Of a DNA stretch of 64,000 bases, positions 23,724 to 33,963 are shown piece by piece. The translations under genes were made by a program, and so were the position numbers. A model generated the notes under the pieces. That model searched no databases. It was given only the letters and a program-made list of their open reading frames with translations, and had not been told where the DNA came from. Origin of the DNA: Cryptomeria japonica (Eukaryota > Streptophyta > Pinopsida > Cupressales > Cupressaceae). The stretch covers positions 1,007,001 through 1,071,000 of the forward strand of contig NC_081414.1 in NCBI RefSeq assembly GCF_030272615.1. Direction: 5' to 3'. The first letter of the stretch is position 1. Each line of letters opens with the position of its first letter.

Positions 23724-24164
23724 TCAGATCTATAGCTACCTGTTCTTGTTTTGAGAATTTTGCTTTGGAAGTAGATCTGGGGTTTCAGATTTTTATGTAC
23801 CTAGGGTTTGACCTTTCTTCTAAGCACTTTGGGCCTAAAAACCCCTATGGTCATATAAAATTCGACCTATTTTGGTTCTTGAGCCTCTGGATGAATTTTT
23901 TTTCTCAGATCCAAGCCGTATGACCCTGGCATGCAGATCGAGAAAAAAAATTTGAAAAAGAAAATATTTTGCCTTTTTACGGCATGCAGGCCGGATTTTG
24001 ATTTTTTAATTAAATTTTTTTTTCAAAAAAATTTTTAAAAAAGGAGAAATAGGGTTTGCAAAAAAATTTGTTTGTTTTGAAAAAAAAAAAATTTCGGGGG
24101 GGGGGGGGTTCCCATGGTACGCAGGGTACCATGGGCCCCTGCCCTTGCCTCAGTCCTATAGGCC

Positions 24165-24731
24165 TTGGGCCTCGCTCCCTCCGGCCCCCGCCAATGTGTT
24201 TCCTCCGGCTCCCCTGCGCTTCGGCCTCTGGCCCCCCCCCACCGGCTCTTGGCCCCCGCCAGCCTCTCCCCGCCGGCAGCGCCACCACCAGCTTCTGGAA
24301 AACCCCGGCGCCGCTGCCCGCAGCCTCCCTACGTCGCTCGACCCTGCAGCTCTCAGCCCGCTCAACCAGCTCCACCGCCATGCGGCCTCCTCCTTGGTCC
24401 CCACCGGAAACCTCCCTGCACCCCGACCTCCGCTCACCTCCGGCCGCCGCTGCCCCATCTCGGCCGCCGGCCTCATTTTCCGGCCGACCACTACCCAGCC
24501 ACTGAACCATCACCGGGCCGCCACCCGGCCGCCACCCATTGGCCACCCACTGGCCACGGGACCACCAAAGAGCCACCAGACTCCTTTTTTTGGCTTTTTC
24601 AGGGGGGGTTTGATTTTTTGGCTCTATCTTGGACATACGGAGTCATTTTTTCGAAAATGAATAGGCGTCAGAAAGCTAGTTCCGAGCTGGACCTAATGGT
24701 GTTGGTAATTTTTTCCAATTTTTCTGTTTGA
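24165..24731 (+). CDS. Pro/Ala-rich open frame in the D1 core, doubtful
   Basis: 188 codons opening in the GC-rich core: Pro/Ala/Arg/His-rich over the first ~140 residues, then YGVIFSKMNRRQKA and a short AT-rich tail. The D2 copy has a comparable 179-codon frame in the equivalent place ending with a related tail (GVVFSKMNRHQKAG). The GC composition alone makes open frames easy in several frames on both strands here. Substitutions between the two copies change amino acids often. I see no known domain. It may be a chance frame. Confidence 0.2.
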   Translation: MGLAPSGPRQCVSSGSPALRPLAPPHRLLAPASLSPPAAPPPASGKPRRRCPQPPYVARPCSSQPAQPAPPPCGLLLGPHRKPPCTPTSAHLRPPLPHLGRRPHFPADHYPATEPSPGRHPAATHWPPTGHGTTKEPPDSFFWLFQGGFDFLALSWTYGVIFSKMNRRQKASSELDLMVLVIFSNFSV

Positions 24732-25746
24732 CTATTTATTTTTTGCAGTCAAAGTGAGGTCTCTTTTTTGCACTCTGAGAGACGTAGAATGAGCATCCGA
24801 CCTCTGTTTTTTGAAAACTTTATATTTTCGGAAAGCTTGTGTTGTGCAATTTATAGAAATATGAGTTTTATTTCTAGTTTGTGCTCCATGCATATTTTAT
24901 TTAGTTTTTTTCTTTTCAGCACTCTAGTGGATATCATGGTTGTTTCAGGTTCTGGGATCTCTTTTCTGAGTAGGGTGTCTCTGTTTTGATTCTCGTTTCT
25001 ATTTCCAGTCTTTTTATCATTGTAGCATTGTATATATTCAAACACATTGAGATAAAGTGCCATCATGCATTGTTTACTTGGAATCTTGTACATCTTGTGT
25101 CTTGTTGTACATGCACTATTGATAAAGTGCCATGAAGGGGTTGATGTTTGCCTTGTTTGCCATCTTCCTTTGTCATGATGTGTGTCAAGTGAGTGTTCCT
25201 TCCACGACACCATTTAATTTTCTCATCAGCATTGATGTTCCTGGTTCTTCATCATGCAGCTCTTGTTGGCCGTTCTTTTCAATGTTCCTGTCCCTCTCCC
25301 TTTTCTGTATTATGGGGAGGTTTATCCTGTTGGTTCTAATGCTTCCATGGTTCGATTGATCAACTCTTCAGGCTTTGGTGTCTCATGCCATCTGTATCTT
25401 CAAGTTCATTTGTTTGCCTTTGTTTGCCATCTGATTCGAGTAGTGTCATTTGAGGGCACTCATATAGATTATAGTCTTCTCTATTTGGTCATGTTCTATT
25501 TCAGTGGAAGTTCTTCAGATCAGCAGTTTCTCAGAGACAGAGTTTGCAGGTTCTTCATGCTTTAGTGGTGTTTTTTTTTTTCCATCTCTTTTTGGAGTAG
25601 AGTTTTGTTCCCACATGGTTTTCTCTATTTCTCCAGTTCATAGAGATTTCATTGTATTTGGGTACTTGATCAGGCCTTGTTGCCGGGACCCATCTTTATT
25701 GCTTTCAGTAGTTGTTCTAGGTTTTAGCTTCTCCCTAAGTCTAGGT

Positions 25747-25756
25747 TAAGGGGGGG
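25747..25756 (+). other. D1 polypurine tract
   Basis: Most of TAAGGGGGG, against the 3' LTR start TGTTAG. It is preceded by a block (25660-25693) shared with D2 and with copia element H. Confidence 0.85.
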
Positions 25757-26136
25757 TGTTAGAGTATTTGGTTATTTACTTGATTAATTAAACATTACTT
25801 GTTTAATTATTTAAGTTCCCTTTATCTCTTTTACACTTAAGCTAACTTTTGGTGCATATAATTAATTATTTTAATTAATTATTATGTGCAAACCTAGGTT
25901 TTCCCTTTTAGGGTTTCTTGACCTATTAAGGTTGAGTTCTTTCTTTTCATTGTATGAAGAAGGATTATTATTGACAATACATTTTGGAGACTATTGAGCT
26001 CTCATCTTTTGGAGCATATTTTTCCTGTGTATTCTTTCCTTCTGTGATTTGCTTCATTGCTTCTCCTTGTAACAGGTTTTTTAGCTTGCAGAGATTATTT
26101 GGGCTCCTGTGGTGTTGTATTTTCTCAACTCCTATA
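25757..26136 (+). repeat. D1 3' LTR (380 bp)
   Basis: Starts TGTTAGAG after the PPT, ends CTATA, followed by the duplication caaaa. Pair of 23330-23710. Confidence 0.9.
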
Positions 26137-26141
26137 CAAAA

Positions 26142-26460
26142 GATTATGCCTTAAACCTTCAATACAATAAACATTGTCAGTATTGTTCTTATCATCCAAT
26201 GATATAGTTCATTTTCCTTTGATCATACATGCTTTGTCATCTCCAAATCTAACCAGACCGCCATCAAATTCTTGCAAAGATAGAAACTTCCCTTTATCTC
26301 CAGTCATATGATGTGAACAACCACTGTTAACTACCCATTCATCCTTGTCTCCAATTTTAGCATCAAGTGCCTTCTCTTCAGGTACATTCTCTTCCAGTGC
26401 CGAAATATCTTCCTTGATAGCCAGGAACACCCATTCCTTTCCATTGCCAGAACCACTAGC
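26142..26460 (-). pseudogene. B aspartic protease, catalytic Asp changed
   Basis: Minus-strand frame 26209-26430 reads DEWVVNSGCSHHMTGDKGKF, the copia protease signature in which D-S-G is replaced by N-S-G, so the catalytic Asp is lost. LRHNLL appears downstream near 26145, followed by the D1 insertion. The protease would release mature Gag and Pol proteins from the polyprotein. Confidence 0.82.
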
Positions 26461-26599
26461 AGAGTCTTCTGTCGGTTCATCATCAGAATCAGTAATGCCT
26501 TCCTCATCCGCTATGTAGCATGACTTGTCTCTGTTTTTCCTGTACTTATACTTGTTCAGATATCCAAGGTTAGGCTTAAAAGATCTTCTAACTCTTTCT

Positions 26600-27515
26600 T
26601 CAAATCTTTAATTCCTTTCAGGACATCTAGATGCAAAATGACCAATCTTATTACATGCAAAACATTTAAAAGGTTATTTTCCTTCATACTTACTTCCTAT
26701 CGGTCCTTTAGGTAAGTTCTTCTACAAAATAGTGCTTCAAGTTGCTCAAACTCATCATCTTCTCTCTTCATATCATCCAATTCCTTTTCATATAAAGATT
26801 TCCAATCTTGCTTATCGGTTGCTGATGCAGATGAATGATAAGCAGGTTTAGCATTCACAACTCCAGAAGGTCCAAATTCTTCAAGCTCAAAAGCAGATAA
26901 TTTCCCAACCAAGGTATCTCTGTTGACATATGTATTAGCCATTTCTCTCAACTCATTAATAGTCGTAACCTTCATCTTGTAAGCCAGTGGTAGGGCTCTC
27001 AAAAATTTAGAAACAATTTCATATTCACTAAGAATTCCACCACAACATTGAATTCCCATAACAATCTCATTTACCCTTTCCATGAATGCAGTAATCCTTT
27101 CATCTTCTTCCATCTTTAGGTTTTCATATCTCACCCGATAACCATCAAGTTTAGCAATCTTCACTGTAGGGTCACCTTCATTAAGAGTCTCCAACTTATC
27201 CCATATAGCCTTTCCAGATGATTTGTCAGTCAATCCCATTATTTGTTGATCAAAAAGTGCACACAAGAGGGCTTCTCTTGCTCTACTATCATTCTCAAGC
27301 TCCTTATCCAGGTTTGTCGAAGGAGGATTGCCAGATGTTGGATTCTGAGGTGTAACACCATTTTGTGTGATCTCCCAAATCTCCTTGCCATGACATCTCA
27401 GATGAGTCTCCATTTGAATCTTCCATATTGTGTAATTTGTTCCATCAAGCCTATGAATATCTCTCCAAAATATAGCTCTAGATGAACTGGATGAACCTGA
27501 ACTATTAGTCACCAT
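26600..27515 (-). pseudogene. B gag
   Basis: ATG at 27513-27515, about 45 bases after the PBS. The frame is open for 272 codons with a Ser-rich start, then RLDGTNYTIWKIQMETHL (DUF4219-like, residues ~20-40). The UBN2-type helical region carries LTDKSSGKAIWDKLETLNEG and NLKMEEDERITAFMERVNE (residues ~95-150). Past the stop at 26697 a zinc knuckle CFACNKIGHFASRC is readable near 26630-26672 in another frame, so the gag end is frameshifted. Confidence 0.88.
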
Positions 27516-27559
27516 AGGATCTTCCTCAAGCGGTTAAGCTTTCTGTAGAGAGGACCAAA

Positions 27560-27571
27560 GCTCTGATACCA
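27560..27571 (-). other. B primer-binding site (initiator tRNA-Met)
   Basis: Sense TGGTATCAGAGC follows the LTR end by two bases, matching the initiator tRNA-Met 3' end. Confidence 0.9.
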
Positions 27572-27573
27572 AT

Positions 27574-28804
27574 TGTTAGACATATCAAATAACCAAAAGA
27601 CAATTGAGAGGGGGGTGAATCAGTTGTCACAGATTGCCAGAACATTTGGCAATTAAAACTTCAATATGAAAACCCAAAAAATTGATACCGAAATGATTAA
27701 ACCAAATACTAGAATAGCAGTTAAACCAATTAAGCATAAAAAATAATCATAGAATAAAATACCATCCACAAGACACCAATATTTATACTTGGAAAACCCA
27801 GTAAAGGACAAAATCACGGTGGAAAGCCTACCCACAATCAGATAATACTTCTACAATAAGTATGTGAATTACAATTGAGGGGCCTGCACTTGCAGGAAGG
27901 CCAACAACCTAGAGCACACTTCTCATCACAAAAGAAGTCTCATTGACTACATAGAAATCCAGACTACAATCTGGAGAAGTGTTTGAACTGCAAAGATTGA
28001 ATCTCCTATGCCTAAGTATAGTTCCGGCTAAGCTCAATACCAGAGGACTAAATCCTCTTACATAAACCTAATTCAATCTCTAATGATCAACCGAATCCTA
28101 TGCCTGAATGATATTGCATTATTCACACATTACATATCCATATCCCATAACCATATATATATAATCTACAATGAGATCTTACATATATATACAAACCCTC
28201 AACCATAAACAATCAGGTCGGCAACCAGACAATAAACCAATTACATAATTATAAAACATGTCGGTCTTAGACCAAACAAATAATATCCAACACATAAGAC
28301 ATCCCAGAAACACATCGAGAGGTCCAATCCACACATTACATTAAGCTGGTCCATAACCTAGATCAACCGGGACCCAATATAGGTCCACATGCTAAAGCAA
28401 TGATCTCCATCCGCCAAGTCTCGAACATGGTCACCAACAAAATCTTGAATCTCCACCAGAATTTGCACCAACACCACTTATACAATTCACCAAAGATCTT
28501 CAATAAAATCTCTACTAGTGAAACCCTCGCTAGAACTGCAAGCCAAGCTTCCAAGCAAACAGGATAACATCCGATCACCAGACCAAAACCAAATGATTGA
28601 ATATGATCATGAGTATCATGAATAAGCCAATTATATAACCAAATCATACTAGAGCCTATCGGATCATGCCGGATCCAAACCAACCAAAAACTACTTAACC
28701 TACTGAGACTAGAAGGGTGTCGATAAAGCATCCAAACAACTAGTGTTGACATCAATGCCAAAACATCATTGCAGCACATAATCAATTCCTCCAAATGGCC
28801 AACA
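27574..28804 (-). repeat. B 5' LTR (1,231 bp)
   Basis: Pair of the 18846-20073 LTR, with scattered substitutions. Terminal hairpin GACAATTGA / TCAGTTGTC at 27599-27628, one mismatch. Confidence 0.95.
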
Positions 28805-28809
28805 GAGTT

Positions 28810-29640
28810 GTCACCAAACATGACATAGCCACCATTCCAATCATCAAGCTTGATAAACTTTTTCTTGTCTCTGGTCATGTGATTTGAGCAACCATTATCT
28901 ACTACCCATAGATTCCTCCTTTCAGCATGTAGAGCAGTTTGCACAATCAAGCTTTCAACTTTGTCTTGTTATTCTCCTTCTCTACCCAAACCTATTTTTC
29001 TTCTTTCTTCTCCTCTTCTGTCATCTTGTATTCCGGTTCTGTCTCTATCTTCTGATCCAATACTATTTTCTTTTGCTTGTCAGTTCTCAGCTTACAATGC
29101 CTTTCTATGTGACCAAAATTTTGACACTTATAACATTTCACATTAGCATTGAAAGATGTATTCAAAGCATTCTTGTAGGACATCTGCACATTTCTCCTAC
29201 ACTCATAACTCTTATGACCAAATCATTGCAATTATAAAATGTGACATTTGTACTTTGTAATGCAACAAATGAGTTTCTACTCTCAAAACTGGGGGTTGCA
29301 TTCATCTTCCTACATCCTTCCATTCTATGATCGAACTTATTACACTAGTGACAATAACCATAGAATTTAGATATATATCGGTTTTGTGTCCTAGGAGTAG
29401 CATGATTCTGTCTTACCTGATATCTTCCCTCACTTGATGAACTCTAGTGAAACCTTGGACATCAACCTTCCTTATTCCTTTATTTCCATCATACTGGTTT
29501 GTATGTTGAACTGCGACAACATTTTGTCTTACTGGTTGATACCTTGTAGTAACAACATATGACTTCTTTTTCTCAGATTTGCCAATAGTGAATACCTGCT
29601 TGACCTTACTCTCATTGGATGTCATGAACTGTATCTCCTT
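28810..29640 (-). pseudogene. A zinc-knuckle cluster and protease start, broken
   Basis: The sense strand carries three further CCHC-type knuckles: one near 29303-29347 (interrupted by a stop inside CH*CNKFDHRMEGC), a frameshifted one near 29195-29240 (YNCND then GHKSYEC) and CYKCQNFGHIERHC at 29094-29135. The protease start follows at 28810-28920 with WVVDNGCSNHMT; the usual D-S-G triad reads D-N-G here. The protease is cut at 28809 by element B. Multiple knuckles between gag and protease are known from SIRE-type copia elements. Confidence 0.75.
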
Positions 29641-30401
29641 TTCGGTTGAGTCCTTGCTTCCGAAACTCTACCCCTTTTCAAATCCAAGTCCATCGACATC
29701 CTTTGAAGACTTTTGCTTGCTCAACATTTTATTTGGGGCCTCTGTGCTTCTTTCATACTTGCTTCTCATCATTAGTTCATTCTTGCTCTTCTCTAATTCC
29801 TTCCGGAGCTTAACATTTTCTTCTTCTAGGTTCTGATGCTCCTTCTCCTTTTCACGCAAGCCGGTACTAGTAACTTCACAGATCCTCTTGGCCTCTTCCA
29901 ATTGAAGTTTTAGATCTGCAATTTTTTTCTTGGATTCTTCAAGAGATTGCTCCAACATCTCTTGTTCTTTAGCTACAGCCTTTTTCACCTTCTTCAAATC
30001 TCTTCTTGTTTTCTTTAGCTCTTCCAAGGCACTAATGAGATCTGCTTCAATATCTACTTCTCCTTCTTGCTCTTCTTCTTCTCCTTCTGGTACCAGGACC
30101 TCTTGGGCCATAAAAAGGTTTGCTTTGACTTCATCTTCATTGCAACAGTCATCTGAGGCACTATGCTCATCTGTGGTATCATTTTCATGTGTGTAAAGGT
30201 TGCTCTGCTTCCGGTTGCCTCTTCTACCATACCGGTAGGCATTCTTCTTTTTGTCTTTACTGATTGATCTACTACCACTTGATTGATCATCTTCATCCTT
30301 ATCACCATAGGGACATTTGGCTGCAAAATGTCCAATCTTTCCACAATTGAAACATTTCAAGGGCAGCTTGCCTTTGTATTTTCTGGAACCCGTCTTCTAA
30401 C
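29641..30401 (-). pseudogene. A gag C-terminal part: zinc knuckle plus coiled coil
   Basis: This opens with the zinc knuckle CFNCGKIGHFAAKC (C-x2-C-x4-H-x4-C, about 30315-30357). A basic region and an acidic stretch with EEEEQEGEVD follow, then a long Lys/Glu/Leu-rich heptad-like stretch of about 110 residues that should form a coiled coil. Frame 29668-30360 is open over 230 codons. Gag packages the element RNA in virus-like particles. Its upstream half is at 33183-33888, separated by element D2, and the two halves are not in the same frame at the junction. Confidence 0.82.
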
Positions 30402-30406
30402 AAAGT

Positions 30407-30766
30407 TGTGAGAGTTGAGAAATACAACACCATAGGAGCCCAAATGATCTCTGCAAGCTGAATAACCTATTACAAGGAGATGCAAGGAAGCAATAACAGA
30501 AAAACAAAGACACAGAAAATATACTCAAAAGATGAGAGCTCAATATTTACAGAATGTGTAATGTGATAATGATACAAAGAAAAGAAAATTAACCTCTAAT
30601 AGGTCAAGAAACTCTAAAAGGGAAAACCTAGGCTTGCACATAATAATTAATAAAATAATTAATTATTATGCACCTAATGTTAACTTAAGTGTAAAAAGAG
30701 ATAAAGGGAACTTAATTAATTAAACAAGTGTTTAATTAATCAAGTAAAGACCCGATTACTCTAACA
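30407..30766 (-). repeat. D2 3' LTR (360 bp)
   Basis: Plus strand tgtgagag ... ctctaaca. It differs from the other LTR at about eleven positions and three indels by eye. Confidence 0.93.
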
Positions 30767-30777
30767 CCCCCCCTTAA
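30767..30777 (-). other. D2 polypurine tract
   Basis: Plus strand cccccccttaa next to the LTR end aaca; sense TTAAGGGGGGG, as in D1 and H. Confidence 0.85.
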
Positions 30778-31828
30778 GCTAGACTTAGGGAGAAGCTAAA
30801 ACCTAGAACAACTACTGAAAGTAGGAAAGATGGGTCCCGGCAACAAGGCCTGATCAGGTACCCAAATACAATGAAATCTCTATGAACCAGAGAAATAGAG
30901 GAAATGACATGGGAAAAAACTCTATTCCAAACAGATAGGAACAAGAGAAGATCAGAAGAATTACTGAAGCATGAAGAACCTACAAACATTGTCGAAGAAT
31001 AACTGTTGATCTGAAGAACCTCCACTGAAATAGAACATGACTAGGTAGAGAAGACTGTAATCTATATGAGTGCCCTCAAATGACACTACTTGAATCAGAA
31101 GGCAAACAAAGGCAAACAACTGAACTCGAAGATACAGGTGGCATAAGAAACCAAAGCCCAAAGAGTTGATCAATCGAACCAAGGAAGCATTAGAACCAAT
31201 AGGAAAAACCTCCCCATAATGCTAAAAAGGGAGAGGGACAGGTACACTGAAAGGAACAACAAACAAGAACTGCACGACAAAGAACCAAGAACATCGAAGG
31301 CGCAAAGAAAGTACATAGTGTCATGGAAGGAACACTCACTTGACACACAACATGAGGAAAATTCCATGGAAGGAACACTCATTGGACAAAGGTAGATGGA
31401 AAACAAAAGGCAAACTTCAACCCCCTCATGGCACTTTATAAGTAGTGCATGTACAATAAGGCACAAGATGTGCAAGATCCCAAGTAAACAATGCATGATG
31501 GCACTTTATTTTAGTGTGTTTGCATAAATGAAATGTTACAAGGATAAAAAGACTGGAAACAAAAAGAAGAGCCAAAACTGAGACATCCTACTCAGAGAAG
31601 AGATCCTAGGACCTGAAACAACCAAGATATCCACCAGAGTGCTAAAAAGAAAAAAATTGAATAAAATATTCATGGAGCAGAATCTGGAAAGAAAACCCAT
31701 ATGGCTGGAAAGTACACAACACATGCTTTCCAAAAATATAAAGTTTTCAAAAAATGAAGTTCGGATGCTCATTCTATGGCTCCCAGAATGCAAAAAAGAA
31801 ACCCCACTTTGACTGGAAAAAAACACAG

Positions 31829-32368
31829 TCAAAAAGAAAAATTGGAAAAACATTCCAACACCACGAGGTTTGACTCGGAACCAGCTTTCTGATGCCTATT
31901 CATTTTAGAAAAAACGACTCCGTTCGCCCAAGTTATGGCAAAAAAACCAACCCCCCCTAAAAGAGACAAGAGGGAGGTGCAACGGGGGCAAAGCCGGGCA
32001 GAGGTGGTTCGTGGATGGCGCTCCGGTGGCGGGCGTGTGGCACTGTGGTGGCTGGTGGGCGGTGCAACGACGATAGGTGGACCTGCAGTGGTAGTCGGCA
32101 AAGAGGGCGCCGACGAGGAGAGTGTTGGCAGCGGGGAGAGCCCAGTGGCGACGACGGTGGACATAGGCAGGCCCGGGTGGAGTGACGATAGTGGGCGCGG
32201 GCGGCGATAGGGAGGCCAGCGGGGTAGGGAACGCAAGCGGGGGCTGGTAGGGGCTAGGGGTCGGTAGGGGCCGGCGGGGGCCAAGGAAGCGCCAATGGTG
32301 GCGAGTGCAAGGGTCGATGGGGGACGGAGGCTAGTGGCGGCGGGTACGGAGGGGGCCCGTGCTGACAA
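31829..32368 (-). CDS. Pro/Ala-rich open frame in the D2 core, doubtful
   Basis: 179 codons, Pro/Ala/Ser/Thr-rich, ending with GVVFSKMNRHQKAG and SNFSF. It is at the same place as the frame in D1. Whether it is translated is unknown, and no domain is recognised. The tail similarity is explained by the general DNA similarity of the two copies, so it is not evidence of coding by itself. Confidence 0.2.
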   Translation of the reverse strand: MSARAPSVPAATSLRPPSTLALATIGASLAPAGPYRPLAPTSPRLRSLPRWPPYRRPRPLSSLHPGLPMSTVVATGLSPLPTLSSSAPSLPTTTAGPPIVVAPPTSHHSATRPPPERHPRTTSARLCPRCTSLLSLLGGVGFFAITWANGVVFSKMNRHQKAGSESNLVVLECFSNFSF

Positions 32369-32802
32369 GCTTGTGACATGGAAGGGGGCCCCACGTTACC
32401 CTGCGTACCATGGGGAGCCTCAAAAAAAGATTTTTTGATTTTTTTTTGTAAAAACACTTTGCCTTTTAAATTTTTTTGATTTTTGACTGATTTTTTTAAA
32501 AAAATAAAAAAATTGGCCTACATGCCATAAAAAGACAAAAAAAAATTTCGAAATGCATGCTAAGGCTCTAAGACCTAGTACTGGAGAAAAAATACTCCCA
32601 GAGGCTCAGGAGCCAAAAATGGTCAAGTTTTATATGACCATAAGGGTTTTGAGGCCTTCTGAGCACGATGGTGAGGTCCGTTTAGGCCCAAAGTGCTCAG
32701 AAAAAAGGCCTATCCCTAGGTGCATAAAAAAAATTCCTCAAACCCCAGATCTGCTTCCAATGCAAAAAATCTCAAAACAAGAATAGATAGCTGCAGATCT
32801 AA

Positions 32803-32815
32803 AACTCTGATACCA
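32803..32815 (-). other. D2 primer-binding site (initiator tRNA-Met)
   Basis: Sense TGGTATCAGAGTT directly after the 5' LTR end CTCACA. Confidence 0.85.
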
Positions 32816-33177
32816 TGTGAGAGTTGAGAAATACAACACCATAGGAGCCCAAATGATCTCTGTAAACTGAATAACCTATTACAAGGAGATTCAAGGAAGC
32901 AATAACAGAAAAACAAAGACACAAAAAATATGCTCAAAAGATGAGAGCTCAATATTTACAAAATGTGTAATGTGATAATGATACAAAGAAAAGAGAATTA
33001 ACCTCTAATAGGTCAAGAAACCCTAAAAGGGAAAACCTAGGCTTGCACATAATAATTAATAAAAGAATTAATTATTATGCACCTAATGTTAGCTTAAGTG
33101 TAAAAGAGATAAAGGGGAACTTAAATAATTAAACAAACGTGTTTAATTAATCAAGTAAAGACCCGATTACTCTAACA
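32816..33177 (-). repeat. D2 5' LTR (362 bp)
   Basis: Plus strand tgtgagag ... ctctaaca, then the duplication aaagt. Pair of 30407-30766. Confidence 0.93.
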
Positions 33178-33182
33178 AAAGT

Positions 33183-33888
33183 TTGCCATGATATCATCAG
33201 AATCTTTACCCATTCCATCTTGAGAAGAATCTTCTTTTCCTTTCCTTGATGTTTTGAATGCAACTTCTTTCTTCATAGCCTCAGTACCGACAATCCTAAT
33301 CTCATAAGAAATTAGGGAACCATATAGCGCATCCATTATAAAGGTTTTCAAATCTTTTGCTTCTTCTATTGCTAAAGCCTTTGTATCATACTTAGATGTG
33401 AGAGATCTAAGTACTTTCTTCACTACCACCTCATCTTTTATTTCTTCTCCAAGCCCTCTAATGGTGTTTGTTGTTTCATCAATCCTTTGGAGATAGTTAG
33501 CAATCTTCTCTTCATCTCTCATCTTCAAATCCTCAAGTTGTGCTCTCAATGTCTGTAACTTGGCTTCCTTGACTTTAGCATCACCTTCAAATATTTTCTG
33601 CAATTTATCCCAAGTGTTTTTGGCAGATGAGCAGTGCATAACCTTAACGAACTCATTATCAGATAACCCACTAAGAATGACATTTTTAGCTTTAGCATTG
33701 TTCTCATATTCTTTCTTAGCATCTAGATCAGTAGGGGGAACACTTGGGACTGTATACCCATTCTTAACCGACATCCATTCATCCAAACCTAGAGAGGAAA
33801 AATAGGTTTCCATTCTTCTACTCCAAAAGGCATAGTTGACACCATCAAACATAGGAGCTTTTGAGGAGGCAGATTCATTTCTTGCCAT
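33183..33888 (-). pseudogene. A gag N-terminal half (DUF4219/UBN2 type)
   Basis: The minus-strand ATG at 33886-33888 opens a frame that reads MARNESASSKAPMF, then GVNYAFWSRRMETYF (DUF4219-like, residues ~15-35). A long helical UBN2-type region follows with LSDNEFVKV, AKNTWDKLQKIFEG and LRAQLEDLKM (residues ~70-190). The start lies about 60 bases downstream of the PBS, as expected for gag. The frame is open for about 235 codons until it enters the inserted D2 at 33182. Confidence 0.88.
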
Positions 33889-33948
33889 TGTTCACACTTG
33901 ACAAGATCTACCCAAGCTAGATAAAGCTTTGACAAAACAGGGCACCTA

Positions 33949-33961
33949 GGCTCTGATACCA
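33949..33961 (-). other. A primer-binding site (initiator tRNA-Met)
   Basis: The sense strand reads TGGTATCAGAGCC two bases after the 5' LTR ends in ...CAACA. It matches the 3' end of plant initiator tRNA-Met, the common copia primer. Confidence 0.9.
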
Positions 33962-33963
33962 AT

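Larger units (their letters stand above)
23330..26136 (+). mobile_element. Element D1: non-autonomous LTR element inserted in B
   Basis: 2,807 bp, exact target-site duplication caaaa (23325-23329 and 26137-26141). LTRs 23330-23710 and 25757-26136 differ at about a dozen positions by eye (~3%). A PBS-like TGGTATTAGAGC (23711-23722) and a PPT (25747-25756) show plus orientation. No gag, protease, integrase or RT motif is present. The interior has AT-rich ends and a ~450-bp GC-rich core. A second family member, D2, lies at 30407-33177. It needs enzymes supplied by another element. Confidence 0.92.
18846..28804 (-). mobile_element. Element B: Ty1/copia retrotransposon inserted in A
   Basis: Exact 5-bp target-site duplication gagtt (18841-18845 and 28805-28809) in the protease region of A. 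LTRs 18846-20073 and 27574-28804, PBS 27560-27571 and polypurine tract 20074-20087 fix the orientation as minus. Gag, protease, integrase, RT and RNase H follow in copia order. The element is 9,959 bp, of which 2.8 kb is the inserted element D1 (23330-26136). All genes are broken by stops or frameshifts. PPT, hairpin and LTR starts resemble A, so B is a related lineage. Confidence 0.95.
30407..33177 (-). mobile_element. Element D2: second copy of the non-autonomous LTR family, in gag of A
   Basis: 2,771 bp, exact target-site duplication aaagt on the plus strand (30402-30406 and 33178-33182). LTRs 30407-30766 and 32816-33177, PBS and PPT indicate minus orientation. It is colinear with D1: LTR, AT-rich leader, GC-rich core, then a long untranslated-looking stretch. 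No retroelement protein motif is present. The GC-rich core (about 31955-32420) is much more diverged from D1 than its flanks. Confidence 0.93.

Noticed and set aside
24010-24636. Several overlapping frames on both strands of the GC-rich D1 core
   Set aside because: GC-rich DNA lacks stop codons in many frames; only one frame was kept, at low confidence.
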